From Halostagnicola larsenii XH-48 (lineage in GTDB: Archaea; Halobacteriota; Halobacteria; Halobacteriales; Natrialbaceae), in the NCBI RefSeq assembly GCF_000517625.1, contig NZ_CP007057.1, positions 248,001 through 312,000 of the forward strand: DNA of 64,000 bases. Direction: 5' to 3'. The notes under the pieces were generated by a model. The model was given only the letters and a program-made list of their open reading frames with translations, was not told the origin of the DNA and did no database searches. Positions 1 to 8,788 of the stretch are shown piece after piece (position 1 is the first letter of the stretch; each line of letters starts with the position of its first letter). The translations under genes and the position numbers were made by a program.

Positions 1-2
1 TG

Positions 3-473
3 TGGAACTGGGCGGGATTCGGCGCCATGGCCGAAGCCGCGGATTCCGACGTGTTCGGTCACACGAACTACGGACTGATTCCGCGAGCGAAGACGGAGAA
101 CGGAGAACATACGTCGCTGACTGTTCTCTATGGGTTGACGGTACCCGCTGGAAGCGATCACCCCGAACTCGCCTACGACTTCATCAGACACGCGACGACG
201 CCCGAAAGCGACAAGATCACCACGCTCGAGGGCGCGTCCGGAACTCGATTCTCGACCTGGCGCGACCCCGAAATTCTGCGGACGAACTCGTTTTACTCCG
301 TCACGGAGGAGATGAACACGAACGCCGTCAACACGTTACCACAGATTCCCGAGTACGTCGAGCTAAACGAGATCCTGAACGAGATGGTTGAGTCAGTCGT
401 CGTCGACCAGCAACAGTCCCCGTCGGAAGCACTCTCGGATGCGAACCGTCGCGCCGAAGCGTTGCTCGAGTAG
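3..473 (+). CDS. Extracellular solute-binding protein, C-terminal part (CUT1-type ABC importer)
   Basis: The window opens inside this gene; the frame is open from base 3 and ends at TAG 471-473, leaving about 156 residues. The segment reading LAYDFIRHATTPE followed by a helical stretch and a final region rich in Glu is typical of the C-terminal lobe of family-1 sugar-binding proteins, where the last helices pack on the hinge. The N-terminal lipobox and Tat signal would lie outside the window. Its stop codon directly abuts the stop of the convergent MaoC-like gene (473/474), so no intergenic space exists for a terminator. The substrate is not visible; a sugar is likely from the neighbouring catabolic genes. 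Confidence 0.75.
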   Translation, partial: WNWAGFGAMAEAADSDVFGHTNYGLIPRAKTENGEHTSLTVLYGLTVPAGSDHPELAYDFIRHATTPESDKITTLEGASGTRFSTWRDPEILRTNSFYSVTEEMNTNAVNTLPQIPEYVELNEILNEMVESVVVDQQQSPSEALSDANRRAEALLE

Positions 474-926
474 CTACGACTCGCGCTCGACGAGCGTGAT
501 GTGTTTACAGACCAGTAGCGTCTCGCCGGCTTCGTCTTGGACCTCGTACTCGTAGACGACTCGACCGAGGTCGTCGTTGTACGGTTCTGTCTCGATGACT
601 TTCCGGGAGGCAGAAATCGTCGTATCGACGAGAACGGGATCGACAAATCGGAGGTCATCGTACCCATACGAAAACGATCGTGGATTCATGTCCGCGACCA
701 TCGCCTCGGCAATCGAGAAGACGAGGTTTCCGTGGGCGATTCGCCCATCGAAGTCGGATTCGGTAGCTGCCGTCTTGCTCATGTGAAGCGGGTGGAAGTC
801 CGAGGAGATCCCTGCGAAGTTCACGATATCGGCTTCCGTTATCGTCCGTTGGTGGTCCACGCTGTATCGCTCTCCTTCCTCGATTGCTTCGAAGTACCGT
901 TCGGTGTCTTTGGCTGGTGCGTCCAT
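474..926 (-). CDS. MaoC-like hot-dog dehydratase
   Basis: This 150-residue protein has the single hot-dog fold signature of MaoC-like hydratases: a short N-terminal part, then SSDFHPLH and IAHGNL, matching the hydratase motif of an Asp and a His flanking the active-site loop. Such enzymes hydrate or dehydrate acyl thioesters or related enoyl substrates; haloarchaeal copies often sit in sugar or lipid clusters with unclear substrate. I chose the ATG at 926 because homology-like sequence begins there; the frame is open much further upstream but that part is antisense to the oxidoreductase gene. It is divergent from the Gfo/Idh gene and shares a 102-bp promoter region with it. Confidence 0.8.
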   Translation of the reverse strand: MDAPAKDTERYFEAIEEGERYSVDHQRTITEADIVNFAGISSDFHPLHMSKTAATESDFDGRIAHGNLVFSIAEAMVADMNPRSFSYGYDDLRFVDPVLVDTTISASRKVIETEPYNDDLGRVVYEYEVQDEAGETLLVCKHITLVERES

Positions 927-1028
927 GCGAGTGGTAGACACTCTACTGGAAGAGACCTTAATAGTACGGTTGGGTGCACACACAGGAAGTGCACAAACAT
1001 ATATGGGGGCCGGTAGCAATCGGTCGGT
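927..1028. promoter_or_regulatory. Divergent promoter with two GTGCAC boxes
   Basis: This region separates the MaoC-like gene from the Gfo/Idh gene. A TATA-like AACATATATG (995-1004) lies about 29 nt before the ATG at 1029, and TACTATTAAGG (about 955-965, reversed) lies about 33 nt before the other start. Two identical GTGCAC hexamers (974-979, 989-994) sit 15 bp apart between the two boxes, a position suited to one regulator controlling both directions. The binding protein is unknown. Confidence 0.4.
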
Positions 1029-2108
1029 ATGGTCGATCCGAATTACGATTACGTCGAGGAGTACGGCAGGTACGATCACTACGACATCGGTATCGTCGGC
1101 TGCGGTGAGATCGTCCAGAGCGCCCATCTCCCGGCGTACGACGACGCCGGGTTTTCTGTCGTCGGGGTCACGGATGTAGACGAACAACGAGCACTCGAAG
1201 TCGCGGAAACGTTCGATCTCGAAGCCTATCCAAGCGTCGAGGTGATGGCCGAGCAGGTGGATGTCGTCGATATCGCGATTCCTCCCCAGTACCAACGTGA
1301 AATCGTCGAGACGGTCATTGGCGCCGGTTGTCACGTCCTGTGTCAGAAGCCGCTCGCGATGGCGTTCGACGACGCGAACGCGATCCGTGACACCATCGCC
1401 GAGGCGGACGTGATTGCGGCTGTCAACCAGCAAATGCGCTGGGAGAAGTCCATCCGAGCGGTATCGGAACTCCTCGAGAAGGGCGCGCTCGGAACGCCGC
1501 TCCGGGGGACAATCGATGTCAACATCGAAACCGACTGGGCGAACTGGGGATGGATGCTTGCCGCACCGCGACTCGAAGTGTTGTTCCACAGTGTCCACTA
1601 TCTGGACGCCTTGCGATACCTTTTCGGCGATCCAGACGGCGTCTACTCGCTGATGGCACGGGATCCGGCACAGGAGGCAAACGGCGAGACGCGGACGACA
1701 CACACGTTGACCTATCCCGACCAGCTCCGCGCGGTCGTCGACGTCAATCACAACAATTGGGCCGATCCATACGCTCGCTTCCGCTTCGAGGGGACCAAGG
1801 GGGTCGCTCGTGGAACGATCGGACTCTTCGATTACTATCCGGACAGTGGCCCGGACACGTTCGAGTTCCGGTCCCGATCGGCCGAAGCATGGGAAACCCA
1901 CGAGGTCCCCGACGCATGGTTCCCGGATGCGTTCATCGGGACGATGGGATCGTTGCTACGCGCGATCGACGAGGGAACAACGCCGCCGACCAACCCCGAC
2001 GACAATATCCGAACGCTTCAACTCGCGAACGCGACGTATCTGTCGTGGAACGAGGAGCGAGTGGTCGATCCGGCGACCGTCGAGAACGATCACGTTCCAA
2101 ACCTGTAA
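1029..2108 (+). CDS. Gfo/Idh/MocA family NAD(P)-dependent sugar oxidoreductase
   Basis: A 359-residue cytosolic dehydrogenase-type protein. The N-terminal Rossmann fold starts with GIVGCGEI (residues 21-28); the family EKP motif appears as CQKP (K107), keeping the lysine. HSVHYLD (187-193) supplies the histidine and aspartate of the usual catalytic site, and the rest forms the alpha/beta substrate domain. These enzymes oxidise a sugar or sugar alcohol at one carbon using NAD(P). Being next to a mutarotase, a lactonase and an alpha-L-fucosidase, it is a candidate aldose 1-dehydrogenase for L-fucose or a related sugar, but the SDR at 8789-9595 is a rival for that step. A TATA box 29 nt upstream suggests a leaderless transcript. 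Confidence 0.85.
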   Translation: MVDPNYDYVEEYGRYDHYDIGIVGCGEIVQSAHLPAYDDAGFSVVGVTDVDEQRALEVAETFDLEAYPSVEVMAEQVDVVDIAIPPQYQREIVETVIGAGCHVLCQKPLAMAFDDANAIRDTIAEADVIAAVNQQMRWEKSIRAVSELLEKGALGTPLRGTIDVNIETDWANWGWMLAAPRLEVLFHSVHYLDALRYLFGDPDGVYSLMARDPAQEANGETRTTHTLTYPDQLRAVVDVNHNNWADPYARFRFEGTKGVARGTIGLFDYYPDSGPDTFEFRSRSAEAWETHEVPDAWFPDAFIGTMGSLLRAIDEGTTPPTNPDDNIRTLQLANATYLSWNEERVVDPATVENDHVPNL

Positions 2109-2212
2109 CCGAACTCCTAACTCGAGCCGTCGCGATGATTACGGATTCGTCGGAGAGAAGCACGCTGCCATGCGGAGAAAAACTCTTGTCGATAGCCGTT
2201 CGTTCGGTACGT

Positions 2213-2557
2213 ATGTCCGATGAACTCGAGCGAACGGTCTATCTCCAGCGAATCGACCCCGACTACTCGGAGGAATATCTCCGAGCCCACGACGACGTTC
2301 CGGCGGAGGTTACGGACGCGATGGAACGGGCTGGCGTCGAGACATTTCAGCTATTTGTCCGCGATGATATCGCGGTCTGCATCCTCGAGGCTGCGGACCT
2401 CGAGGCCTATGACGAAGTGATGGCAGAAGATTCCGACGTCCAAGCGTGGGAACGCCGCGTGGCGCAGTTCAAACGCGAGGGCGTCGACATCGATGCTGAT
2501 GCCGGTGAACAGGTGCCGTACATGGAGGAAGTCTGGTCGTTCGAACCAGCGTCCTAA
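2213..2557 (+). CDS. L-rhamnose/L-fucose mutarotase family protein
   Basis: A 114-residue protein of the RhaM/YiiL type (a ferredoxin-like alpha+beta barrel dimer). The start region TVYLQRIDPDYSEEYLRAHD, the central ETFQLFVRDD and the end YMEEVWSF match the family pattern, in which a histidine and aromatic residues act at the anomeric carbon. Mutarotases interconvert alpha and beta anomers so that the next enzyme receives the right form. Position between an oxidoreductase and a lactonase fits a non-phosphorylating route for 6-deoxyhexoses. The ATG at 2213 is chosen because the family N-terminus begins right after it; the longer open frame upstream is a shadow of the previous gene. Whether L-rhamnose or L-fucose is the substrate cannot be told from sequence. 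Confidence 0.82.
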   Translation: MSDELERTVYLQRIDPDYSEEYLRAHDDVPAEVTDAMERAGVETFQLFVRDDIAVCILEAADLEAYDEVMAEDSDVQAWERRVAQFKREGVDIDADAGEQVPYMEEVWSFEPAS

Positions 2558-2607
2558 CTTTCGAACACGGGCGAATCGACCGTACAATCAGCTATCGTCG
2601 GTAAAAC

Positions 2608-3477
2608 TCAACCGTGGAGGCTGCGAAACGTCCGATGGGAGAGGTATGCTCTGTCGCGTCGAGAGAGCGAGTCGACGGTTTCGAGCCACGAGAGGCAGTC
2701 GCCGTAGCTTGCCCATTTGTCCATCCACGGGTAATCCGAGCCGAGCAACAGCCGTTCGGGACCGAACCACTCGAGGAGGTTCTCGACGTAGCCGTGCATA
2801 TCCTCGTACGGCCACGATTCAGTCGACGAGCGCGGAACGGAACTCACCTTGACGTAGGCGTTCTCGTGGCGTGCGAGCGCGGAAAAATCGGTCCACGGCT
2901 CGTCGTTGGGTGCGGTTGTCTCGTCCGGCCAGGCCATGTGATCTACGACGACGGTCGTCTCGGGATAGCGACCGGCAAGTTCGATCAGGTGCTCGAGTTG
3001 TTGTGCCTTCGGAAACACGAAAATACACGTCTCGAGGTCAGCCGCTGTTCGCCACACCGGATCGAGGCGCTCGTCGAGTATCCAGTTACCGTGGCGATCC
3101 ATAGTCGTCGGGATCCGCTCGTACTCGAGTGCCGCGTGCATGCGGACGCCGAGCATTCGCGGATGGCCCGTGACGCGTTTGAGCGCTGCAAGAACGTCCT
3201 CAGTATCCTGCTGGAAAAAATCCAGCAGTCCGACGCCGTAGAGCCGATCCGGGTGCGCCTCGATGCTTCGCATGGTGTATTCGTTCGCTCGGACGCCGCG
3301 GCCGTACAACGGCGTGGTGACGATGACCGATTCGGAGACGCCCGCTGCGTCCATGTCCGCCACGAGGTCTTGATGCGTATACGGGTCCGACCACTCGGGT
3401 GGGAGGACCGGTGCTTGCCAAGGAAGTTCGTCTGTGGAGACGCCCCACGCATGGGTGTGCGTATCGATTACGTCCAT
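2608..3477 (-). CDS. Amidohydrolase-2 family sugar lactonase (COG3618 type)
   Basis: A 289-residue TIM-barrel metal hydrolase. DTHTHAWG near the N-terminus gives the HxH metal ligands, VVVDHMAWP a further His and LLLGSDYPW the late-strand Asp. Members of this family include L-fuconolactone and L-rhamnono-lactone hydrolases, which open the lactone produced by the sugar dehydrogenase. The ATG at 3477 places HTH ligands six residues from the start as in relatives; an ATG 42 nt further upstream is possible. It is convergent with the mutarotase and co-directional with the fucosidase, 79 nt downstream of it. The specific lactone is inferred from context only. Confidence 0.8.
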   Translation of the reverse strand: MDVIDTHTHAWGVSTDELPWQAPVLPPEWSDPYTHQDLVADMDAAGVSESVIVTTPLYGRGVRANEYTMRSIEAHPDRLYGVGLLDFFQQDTEDVLAALKRVTGHPRMLGVRMHAALEYERIPTTMDRHGNWILDERLDPVWRTAADLETCIFVFPKAQQLEHLIELAGRYPETTVVVDHMAWPDETTAPNDEPWTDFSALARHENAYVKVSSVPRSSTESWPYEDMHGYVENLLEWFGPERLLLGSDYPWMDKWASYGDCLSWLETVDSLSRRDRAYLSHRTFRSLHG

Positions 3478-3556
3478 ATGATTCGGTCGCACGAATCCCA
3501 CATAAAGGTAGGTTCCCACTCGGATCTCGAAAAAACGTCTCGACGCCAGCGTCGGA

Positions 3557-5422
3557 TCACTCGTGAGCCGCTTCGGTTGGCTGTAGATCGATATCCTCGA
3601 GCGCGACCACTATCGCGATATCACTCGGTCGGTCTGACTCGGGCACGTCGGGAACGACGACTGTGGGATGGTTGTCGTCGGAAACGTAGTACGGAACCGG
3701 TCCGTGGCCGAGCAATCGAACAGCGTAGGGGGAGTTACTGGGGGGCGTCGCGCCGCGCTTCGGCGGGATATCGTCGGGTGTATCTGCCGTTTCAGCATCG
3801 GTGCGGAACGCATCACCGTGTTCAGTCGGCTTTCGGCTCTGTTCGGATGGTCCGGCGCAGTGTTCAGGTGACGGTACTCCGTGTCCGGGTGGCGTTCCAC
3901 CGTGTCCGGGAGGGGTGAAAGGTGCGTTTGTGGGGTTACAGACCTCCATCCCCTCGAACGCGAACTCACCGGGGCCTGGCCACCCCATCACGATAGCGTA
4001 CACGGTGTCACCGTCTTTCGAACGCGTATATCGGACGTCTTCGGGTCCGTACTCGACATCGCCGATGAATTCCCCACCGGCTTCAACTCTGGTCGGCCCC
4101 TCACCGAACGCATCCCACGGGCGCGTTTCGTAGATCGCGTCACCGTTCGTCTCGAGCCACTCGCCGATCGCTATCAGCCGGTCACGTTCTGTCTGTTCGA
4201 TCGTTCCGTCGACTCTGGGGCCAATACTCAACAACAACTGTCCGTTTTTGCTGACGATATCGATCAACACGTGGACGAGGTGCGTCGCGGAGTGGAAGGT
4301 GCGGTCTTCGACGTATCCCCAACCGCCTTCGTCCGCGACTTTGAACTCCGCGTTCCACGCCTGCTCTTGCATCTCTCGAGGCCGCCCGAGTTCGAAGTCA
4401 GCCACGCTGACGTCCATCGGCAGTACATCGTGCTTGTTCGTAGTGACGACGTCCCGATCCCACTCTGTCGCTTGGTTGTGGTAATACGCGAGAAAGCGCT
4501 GCTGGTACTCCTCGGGGATATCAGGGAGTCCCCAATCGAACCAGACGAAATCGGGCTGGTATCCCGAAATCACTTCTGCGAGTTTGGCGAGCCACGTATC
4601 GTACTGCAATGCCTCGGGGAGGTTCCCGTACATCACTCGATCCGGGTAACCCTCCGTAACCGATTCGTAGTTCTCGTACGCGAACGAGAAGTAGCCGTCC
4701 TCGCCGATCAGATTGTACGAGTGATGGAACGTCGTGACGAACCGCATGCCCCGGTCTCGGATCGCGGACTCGAGTTCGCCCGTGAGATTTCGTTCCGGTC
4801 CAGTGTCGACGGCGTTCCAGGGGGAAACGTCTGAGTCCCACAGCGACCAGCCGTCGTGGTGTTCGACGACCGGGCCTGCGTATTTCGCTCCCGCTCGATC
4901 GAAGAGATCGGCCCACTCTGCGGCGTCGAACGCCTCCGCGGTAAACTCTGGAATGAACTCCTGGTATGGGTGTGAATCGGGTTCACCGTACGTTTCGATG
5001 TGGTAGTCGTTGATGCTGTTGTCGAGATTGTACATCTGGCGTGGATACCACTCGTGCGCGTACGCCGGGGCCGAGTACGGCCCCCAGTGACAGAAGATGC
5101 CGAATTTCCCGTCTCGGAACCACTCCGGGACGTGAGTTACGTTGGCGAGGGAGTCCCAGTCCGGTTCGAATGGGCCATCGTCGACGACCGATCGGACGTT
5201 CGAAACCGTTTCGTCGACTCGCTTTTCGAACGCCTCGAAATCGTCGGGAGCAGACCGTGGCGGTCCGGCTGTCGCCGGCATCACCCCAACTGTCGATCCC
5301 GCCACCATCGCTGCGCTGGCCGCGAGAAATCGTCGCCTCGGTGCTTTGCGCTCCGTCGACCGCCTATCTATCTCCGTGTCGATGCTTCGATCTGTGGACG
5401 AGTCTTTGTCAGTCATTCTCAT
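3557..5422 (-). CDS. Tat-exported alpha-L-fucosidase (GH29)
   Basis: A 621-residue secreted glycoside hydrolase. A Tat signal (RRRFLAASAAM, residues 30-40) precedes the barrel. GH29 landmarks are CHWGPYSAP (111-119), EHHDGWSLWDS (187-197) and DFVWFDWG (291-298), where D296 is the expected nucleophile; the acid/base is not fixed by a motif in this family. It removes terminal L-fucose from glycans outside the cell. The C-terminal beta-sandwich region carries a Gly/Pro/His-rich insert (about 480-555) containing TPPGHGGTPPGHG, absent from ordinary GH29. ATG 5422 gives a TATA spacing of 33 nt; ATG 5416 is an alternative. The adjacent importer and lactonase make this the entry point of the locus. 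Confidence 0.92.
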   Translation of the reverse strand: MRMTDKDSSTDRSIDTEIDRRSTERKAPRRRFLAASAAMVAGSTVGVMPATAGPPRSAPDDFEAFEKRVDETVSNVRSVVDDGPFEPDWDSLANVTHVPEWFRDGKFGIFCHWGPYSAPAYAHEWYPRQMYNLDNSINDYHIETYGEPDSHPYQEFIPEFTAEAFDAAEWADLFDRAGAKYAGPVVEHHDGWSLWDSDVSPWNAVDTGPERNLTGELESAIRDRGMRFVTTFHHSYNLIGEDGYFSFAYENYESVTEGYPDRVMYGNLPEALQYDTWLAKLAEVISGYQPDFVWFDWGLPDIPEEYQQRFLAYYHNQATEWDRDVVTTNKHDVLPMDVSVADFELGRPREMQEQAWNAEFKVADEGGWGYVEDRTFHSATHLVHVLIDIVSKNGQLLLSIGPRVDGTIEQTERDRLIAIGEWLETNGDAIYETRPWDAFGEGPTRVEAGGEFIGDVEYGPEDVRYTRSKDGDTVYAIVMGWPGPGEFAFEGMEVCNPTNAPFTPPGHGGTPPGHGVPSPEHCAGPSEQSRKPTEHGDAFRTDAETADTPDDIPPKRGATPPSNSPYAVRLLGHGPVPYYVSDDNHPTVVVPDVPESDRPSDIAIVVALEDIDLQPTEAAHE

Positions 5423-5450
5423 CGATTCATGAACTCACACACTGTTTGGA

Positions 5451-5460
5451 TTTATAAATC
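5451..5460 (-). promoter_or_regulatory. TATA box of the fucosidase gene
   Basis: The sequence TTTATAAATC on the minus strand is centred 33 nt before the ATG at 5422, as expected for a haloarchaeal promoter with a very short or no leader. Confidence 0.55.
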
Positions 5461-5674
5461 TTCTCACCAATTGAAACTCATGGTCTCGTTAGTGGCCGAT
5501 AGCCATCGATGTGTTAGCATACCTTCCTCGAGCCTTTTGCATGGTGATTCGGCTCATGTAGACGGCTGTTGAACAGTTATTCGTTCCAACGATTGGCTGA
5601 GCAGTATCTGAGTGACACGGTCTGAACGCCACTTCTACGGAGCCAGTCGGAACGAATTGTATGGTACCCTCCAC

Positions 5675-5685
5675 AATATTTATTA
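5675..5685 (+). promoter_or_regulatory. TATA box of the importer operon
   Basis: AATATTTATTA is centred about 32 nt before ATG 5712 of the binding-protein gene, supporting that start and a leaderless transcript for the three-gene importer operon. Confidence 0.5.
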
Positions 5686-5711
5686 CGGTAGCTGGCCGTT
5701 GTTCCACTCGT

Positions 5712-6821
5712 ATGCACATGACTAGCAGACGCGGCTACCTAGCAGCCATAGGTACCGCAAGTGCGATAGGGGTAGCTGGTTGTATGGGAGACGATAACGG
5801 TGATTCACTTCGGGTCGGTGTCTCACAACATCTCGTCGGCGGGGACTGGGTTACCGCATTTTACGAGGCGGGGGAACTGTACGCTGAAGAAGAAGGAATC
5901 AGCTACAATGTCGTCAGCCACGACGAAGATTCCGCCGAACAGGTGACCGATATAAAACAGTTCGTGGCGGAGGGATACGATGGGATTATCGTTGCACCGT
6001 TCGATGAATCGGTCGACCAGGCGATCGATGAAGCTGCGAATTCGGACATTCCTGTCTTCACTGTTAACGATCCCGGGTCAACCGATTCCATCAAAACGTT
6101 CACCGCCTTCGGAAACGCCGAGGCAGGACAAACTTGTGCAGAACTGATGATCGAAAACCTGGAGGATCAGTACTCGAGCCAGGACGAGTATAGCGTTCTC
6201 CATGTTCGTGGCGATTTCAATCAGGCTTCGAACGCCCGGACGGACGGCTTTGATGAGTATATCGAAGAACAGGATCAGATCGAAGTCATCGATACGATAC
6301 AGACAGACTGGAGTATAGAAGACTCACAGTCGACAACCGAGGAATATCTGAGCGCGAACGATGCGCCAGACGGAATCTACGCAACGAACATGACGTGCGG
6401 TATCGGGGTCCAGAACGCACTCGAGCAGTTAGATCTCGATTCTCCAGCGGGGGAAGACGACCACATCGTTCACACGCAACCGGACGCTGGACCAGACGTT
6501 AACCCACTTATCAAAGATGGATACATCGATGCTGCTGTCGACCAGCCCGCACATTTCTACATTCCGTTAGCGATCAAACAAATGCTTGATTACTTTGAAG
6601 ACGGTGACGATGCGTTGCCGCAACCCGGGGACACTGTTGACGAGGAGGATTACTCGTTTGATCCGATCGAATACGAAGGATCACAGCTCTGGGAAGATCC
6701 GATCTGGGCTCCCGCCGAAGTCGAGGAGCAAGACGGCCACACGCATGTCTTGACCGCTGGGATTACCGTTACTGACGAAAACGTTGATAACCCAGGTCTT
6801 TGGGGGAATATTTGGGGCTAA
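5712..6821 (+). CDS. CUT2-type sugar-binding lipoprotein
   Basis: A 369-residue substrate-binding protein of the periplasmic-binding-protein/LacI type (ribose, xylose, rhamnose group). The start SRRGYLAAIG carries a Tat motif and GVAGCMG a lipobox, so the protein is exported folded and anchored on the outer face of the membrane. The body shows VGVSQHLVGGDW at the first strand, DGIIVAPFDESVDQAIDEA and TDGFDEYI, all usual for this fold. It feeds the permease and ATPase that follow. ATG 5712 is preferred on TATA spacing; ATG 5718 also fits, while the frame upstream lacks a signal. Given the fucosidase next door, L-fucose or a similar monosaccharide is the likely ligand (inference). Confidence 0.9.
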   Translation: MHMTSRRGYLAAIGTASAIGVAGCMGDDNGDSLRVGVSQHLVGGDWVTAFYEAGELYAEEEGISYNVVSHDEDSAEQVTDIKQFVAEGYDGIIVAPFDESVDQAIDEAANSDIPVFTVNDPGSTDSIKTFTAFGNAEAGQTCAELMIENLEDQYSSQDEYSVLHVRGDFNQASNARTDGFDEYIEEQDQIEVIDTIQTDWSIEDSQSTTEEYLSANDAPDGIYATNMTCGIGVQNALEQLDLDSPAGEDDHIVHTQPDAGPDVNPLIKDGYIDAAVDQPAHFYIPLAIKQMLDYFEDGDDALPQPGDTVDEEDYSFDPIEYEGSQLWEDPIWAPAEVEEQDGHTHVLTAGITVTDENVDNPGLWGNIWG

Positions 6822-6840
6822 TAGTATCTTCCCTGCACCA

Positions 6841-7845
6841 ATGAGTTCATCAAATATCGTAACGCGTCAGTTTGATCGGCTTCCCGAGCAATCGGTATTG
6901 ATTCTGATCGAGAACATGATTTGGCCGATATTGGCCATTATCTCCTTTTTTATTCTACTTTTCGTTCCACGAGTCTTTACGAATACAGCCACGCTCGAGT
7001 TGATGTTGTTCGCAGCGGTACCACTCGGTCTCATTGTCTTAGCGGAGAGTATCTGCCTACTATCGGGGCACTTTGATCTCTCAGTCGGTGCAATTGCCGG
7101 GTTCTCAGCTGTATTCACCGCAATGGCACTTGCTGAGTGGAACCTCATCGCTAACCCGTTTCTCGGGATCTTGCTTATCATCGCTGTCGGATGTGCAATT
7201 GGCGCGATGAACGGTATTATGATCGCCAAATTCGGCATGAACCCATTTCTACAGACGTTAGCGTTCTTCATCATTTTCGGTGGTGGCAAACTCGCGTTGA
7301 CGACACAGCCCATTTCAGGGCTTCCAGAGGGATACACTGCGGCAGGAAACAGCGCTCCTGTCGCAATTGGTATCCTGCTCGCATCCTTTGCAGTCATGGC
7401 AGGAATATTCAAATATACGGAGTTTGGGCAGGCCGTATATGCTGTTGGTAGTGACAAAGAAGCGGCACGCGCTGTTGGAATTAACACTGAACGAACAATT
7501 ATCTTGGTCTACACACTAAGTGGATTCTTTTGTGCAATCGCTGGACTGATGCTGTCCGGGTACACTGGACTCGTCTCACCAAACGTTGCCGACGATATGG
7601 TGTTCTCAGCCTTTGCGGCCGCGATAATCGGTGGAATCAGTCTCTTTGGAGGCCGCGGAAAACTACTCGGGGCCCTCGGTGGTGTATTGCTGCTTAGCAT
7701 CATCGAAACGGCACTGACTGTTAGTGGATTCGATCCAACGCTCATCGAAGTAATGAACGGTATCGTCCTCATGATCGCGATCCTGCTATACAACATGAAA
7801 GAGAACATCCGTGGACAGGTTCTGTCAGCGGGGGCAAACACATGA
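6841..7845 (+). CDS. CUT2-type sugar ABC transporter permease
   Basis: A 334-residue integral membrane protein with about ten hydrophobic segments. LLSGHFDLSVGAIAGFS is the family signature of RbsC/XylH-type permeases, and FAAAIIGGISLFGGRGKLLG near the C-terminus is the ATPase-facing loop. Only one permease gene is present, so it should act as a homodimer. The ATG at 6841 follows the binding-protein stop by 19 nt; the ATPase gene overlaps its end by 4 nt (ATGA), indicating translational coupling. Confidence 0.9.
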   Translation: MSSSNIVTRQFDRLPEQSVLILIENMIWPILAIISFFILLFVPRVFTNTATLELMLFAAVPLGLIVLAESICLLSGHFDLSVGAIAGFSAVFTAMALAEWNLIANPFLGILLIIAVGCAIGAMNGIMIAKFGMNPFLQTLAFFIIFGGGKLALTTQPISGLPEGYTAAGNSAPVAIGILLASFAVMAGIFKYTEFGQAVYAVGSDKEAARAVGINTERTIILVYTLSGFFCAIAGLMLSGYTGLVSPNVADDMVFSAFAAAIIGGISLFGGRGKLLGALGGVLLLSIIETALTVSGFDPTLIEVMNGIVLMIAILLYNMKENIRGQVLSAGANT

Positions 7846-8636
7846 GTAGCGAACGAACGAATATCACTGACACTAACGACCAGTTGCCCGAAACGAACAG
7901 CATAATCTCTATCGAACACGTCGAGAAGCTCTTCGGCCGCATCGTTGCACTCGAGGATGTCAATTTGACGGTCCGTGAGAACGAAATTCTCGCGCTCATT
8001 GGAGATAACGGTGCAGGGAAATCTACCCTGATGAATATCCTCTGTGGTGTTCACAAACCGACGGCGGGGACGATCAATCTCCGCGGCGAATCAGTCGAAT
8101 TTGAAAGCCCAGAAGAGGCTCGTAACCGTGGAATCGAAACGGTGTATCAGGATCTAGCACTGATGGACGATCTCGATGTGGCGACGAATATCTTCATGGG
8201 AAACTTCCCGTCCAGAAAGTTTGGGCCTGTTAACTCTATCAACTGGGACAAAACGTACAGTCGAGCCAAAAACATCATCGAGACTCACCTCAAACGCGAT
8301 ATTAACCCCCGTGCCGAGGTCGAGTTCCACTCGGGCGGGGAACGACAACTCGTCGCAATCGCTCGAGCGCTCGCGTTCGATCCGGATATTGTCATTCTGG
8401 ACGAACCGACGAGCGCCCTCTCGGTTGACGCAACCGAGCTGGTTCAGGATACAGTTCGGAATCTCCAGGAGAACGGGAAGACGATTATTATCGTCAGCCA
8501 CAGTCTCGATGAAATCTTCGAACTTGCAGACCGGGTCGGTGTCCTCTATCAGGGACGAATAGCAGAGGTTGCAGATACTGACTCGGTGACGAAAGACGAA
8601 CTCAGCTCGTTGATGGTGACCGGTCAGCGATCGTAA
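7842..8636 (+). CDS. CUT2-type sugar ABC transporter ATPase (single domain)
   Basis: A 264-residue ATPase with Walker A GDNGAGKST (54-62), a signature loop reading HSGGERQLVAIARAL, Walker B VILDEPTSAL and switch His in IIIVSHSLDE. Classical RbsA/XylG proteins have two fused ATPase domains (about 500 residues); this one has a single domain and must dimerise, as in FrcA-like systems. The signature serine is kept but the preceding leucine is His. It completes the three-gene importer operon. Confidence 0.9.
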   Translation: MSSERTNITDTNDQLPETNSIISIEHVEKLFGRIVALEDVNLTVRENEILALIGDNGAGKSTLMNILCGVHKPTAGTINLRGESVEFESPEEARNRGIETVYQDLALMDDLDVATNIFMGNFPSRKFGPVNSINWDKTYSRAKNIIETHLKRDINPRAEVEFHSGGERQLVAIARALAFDPDIVILDEPTSALSVDATELVQDTVRNLQENGKTIIIVSHSLDEIFELADRVGVLYQGRIAEVADTDSVTKDELSSLMVTGQRS

Positions 8637-8750
8637 CCGAAGCACTGTTCGTACTGAACTGCCTCGAGGCACTCGCCTTGTTTATTTGTAGAATTCTGCT
8701 TCGATGCACCTCCCCCTTACTCGAGCCAGTCCTTTACGGCGGACCGAGAC

Positions 8751-8761
8751 ATAATTATTTA
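8751..8761 (+). promoter_or_regulatory. TATA box of the SDR gene
   Basis: ATAATTATTTA is centred about 33 nt before ATG 8789, so the SDR gene has its own promoter rather than relying only on the importer operon 152 nt upstream. Confidence 0.5.
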
Positions 8762-8788
8762 GGCTCGCTGTTCGTACTTTCGAACGAA

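Noticed and set aside
927-1901. N-terminal extension of the MaoC-like gene to a 475-residue protein
   Set aside because: The extra sequence is antisense to the Gfo/Idh gene; hot-dog homology begins only after ATG 926.
2614-4834. Long plus-strand frames opposite the lactonase and fucosidase genes
   Set aside because: They mirror the GC-rich third positions of the real genes and are rich in Arg/Val/His without any domain.
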